Source: Anoplopoma fimbria
Lineage: Eukaryota > Chordata > Actinopteri > Perciformes > Anoplopomatidae
Direction of reading: 5' to 3'
Length of the DNA stretch: 64,000 nt
NCBI RefSeq assembly: GCF_027596085.1
Contig: NC_072450.1
Coordinates: 7,032,903-7,096,902 of the forward strand
Made by a program: the position numbers and the translations under genes. Below the pieces are notes generated by a model, which did no database searches, was not told the DNA's origin, and saw nothing but the letters and a program-made list of their open reading frames with translations. Below, piece by piece: positions 63,342 through 64,000 of the stretch. Within the stretch, counting starts at the first letter, position 1. Every line of letters begins with the position of its first letter.

Positions 63342-64000
63342 CTGGTGGAACAGGAGAAAGAGACGTGAAATTAAAACTATGCTTCACTGGTTAGCAACAG
63401 TAGTTACACAGGGGGCTATATGGAAGCCAATTCCTGCTAAAAAGTAACATGTTGATAAATGATAACATATAATAAAAAATAGTAATAATTATCAAACAGT
63501 AACACAACAGTATGAAATAATATCACACCGTTTTAAGTGTATCAAATAAGAAATGTTTATATGTAATCATACTTCTTGATCAACAAACAAAGATATCACA
63601 TGTTTGTATTTTAATCTTTTTTGAATATATATTTTTTGTCAACCAGTGCAAATTATATCAAATTCAAAAAGTGAAGAAAAAAAATATGGCAAAACTGAAT
63701 GTTTAATCAAATAAAAAAGTGTATTAGAATGTGAAAAAACTGACACATTAAATAATATTTATGTTTTTTGTTGTTTAATAGAGCTAGACAAAATAACAAT
63801 AATCAAATGACTACAGTTCGATTAAAAGTAATATATATTTCTGTCAACAGACTAAGAATTAAAATACATAAAAACAAGTCTTTTCCTACAGCTAAATTAT
63901 ATATATATTATAAAAGCTTTGTAAAATATTTTAATTCCCTTACAGGACAGGGACTCCATAGTTTTAGAAGCCTTAGTGTGATCACTGATTTATTTTGAAT
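63342..64000 (-). other. nr2e3 intron continuing past the window edge
   Basis: Follows the acceptor of the 63,101-63,341 exon (CACCAG). AT-rich with no coding signal; upstream nr2e3 exons are outside the window. Confidence 0.75.

Noticed and set aside
63048..63447. Plus-strand and alternative minus-strand frames
   Set aside because: Shadows of the nr2e3 ligand-binding-domain exon.

Overview
The window is nuclear DNA of a ray-finned (very probably percomorph) fish. It has long introns, many long (CA)n/(GT)n tracts, and a dense set of dispersed repeats of types I know from teleost genomes (hAT and Tc1 miniature elements, LINE tails, short interspersed families). The three genes are clear vertebrate orthologues with fish-like divergence. 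No bacterial features (operons, CRISPR, IS elements) are present.

Layout. Positions 1-36,000 form a gene-poor half: microsatellites, a decayed LINE (about 3,565-4,300), a possible MADF-domain transposon-protein remnant (about 9,050-9,195), a duplicated 0.8-1.5 kb segment (10,670-11,420 and 13,553-15,015), several dispersed repeats, and unique blocks that resemble conserved non-coding sequence. I found no convincing protein gene there. Next to it lies islr2 on the plus strand: a likely untranslated first exon ending at 36,250, an acceptor at 38,057-38,058, and the whole coding region in one exon (38,068-40,209, 713 aa). Convergent with it is stra6 on the minus strand. I resolved 17 coding exons between 45,076 and 56,919; they join in frame with no break and encode 676 aa. 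Upstream of stra6, also on the minus strand, are the last three coding exons of nr2e3 (60,784-63,341). The 5' part of nr2e3 lies beyond the right edge.

Biology. islr2 encodes a neuronal LRR/Ig membrane protein. stra6 encodes the retinol-binding-protein receptor that brings vitamin A into cells, notably the retinal pigment epithelium. nr2e3 encodes the photoreceptor-specific nuclear receptor. Two adjacent genes therefore serve vision and retinoid biology, and all three are neural or eye genes. Clusters of TGACCT-type nuclear-receptor half-sites occur upstream of stra6 (57,004-57,240) and, far away, at 2,554-2,650. These are sequence observations only.

I see no evidence for an undescribed gene system. 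The most noteworthy items are the exact stra6 gene model with a Tyr-to-Phe change in the retinol-binding-protein contact motif, the islr2-stra6-nr2e3 linkage, the perfect DR1 within a half-site cluster, the duplicated segment whose edge truncates a miniature element, and a hAT miniature element nested in a LINE/SINE tail.
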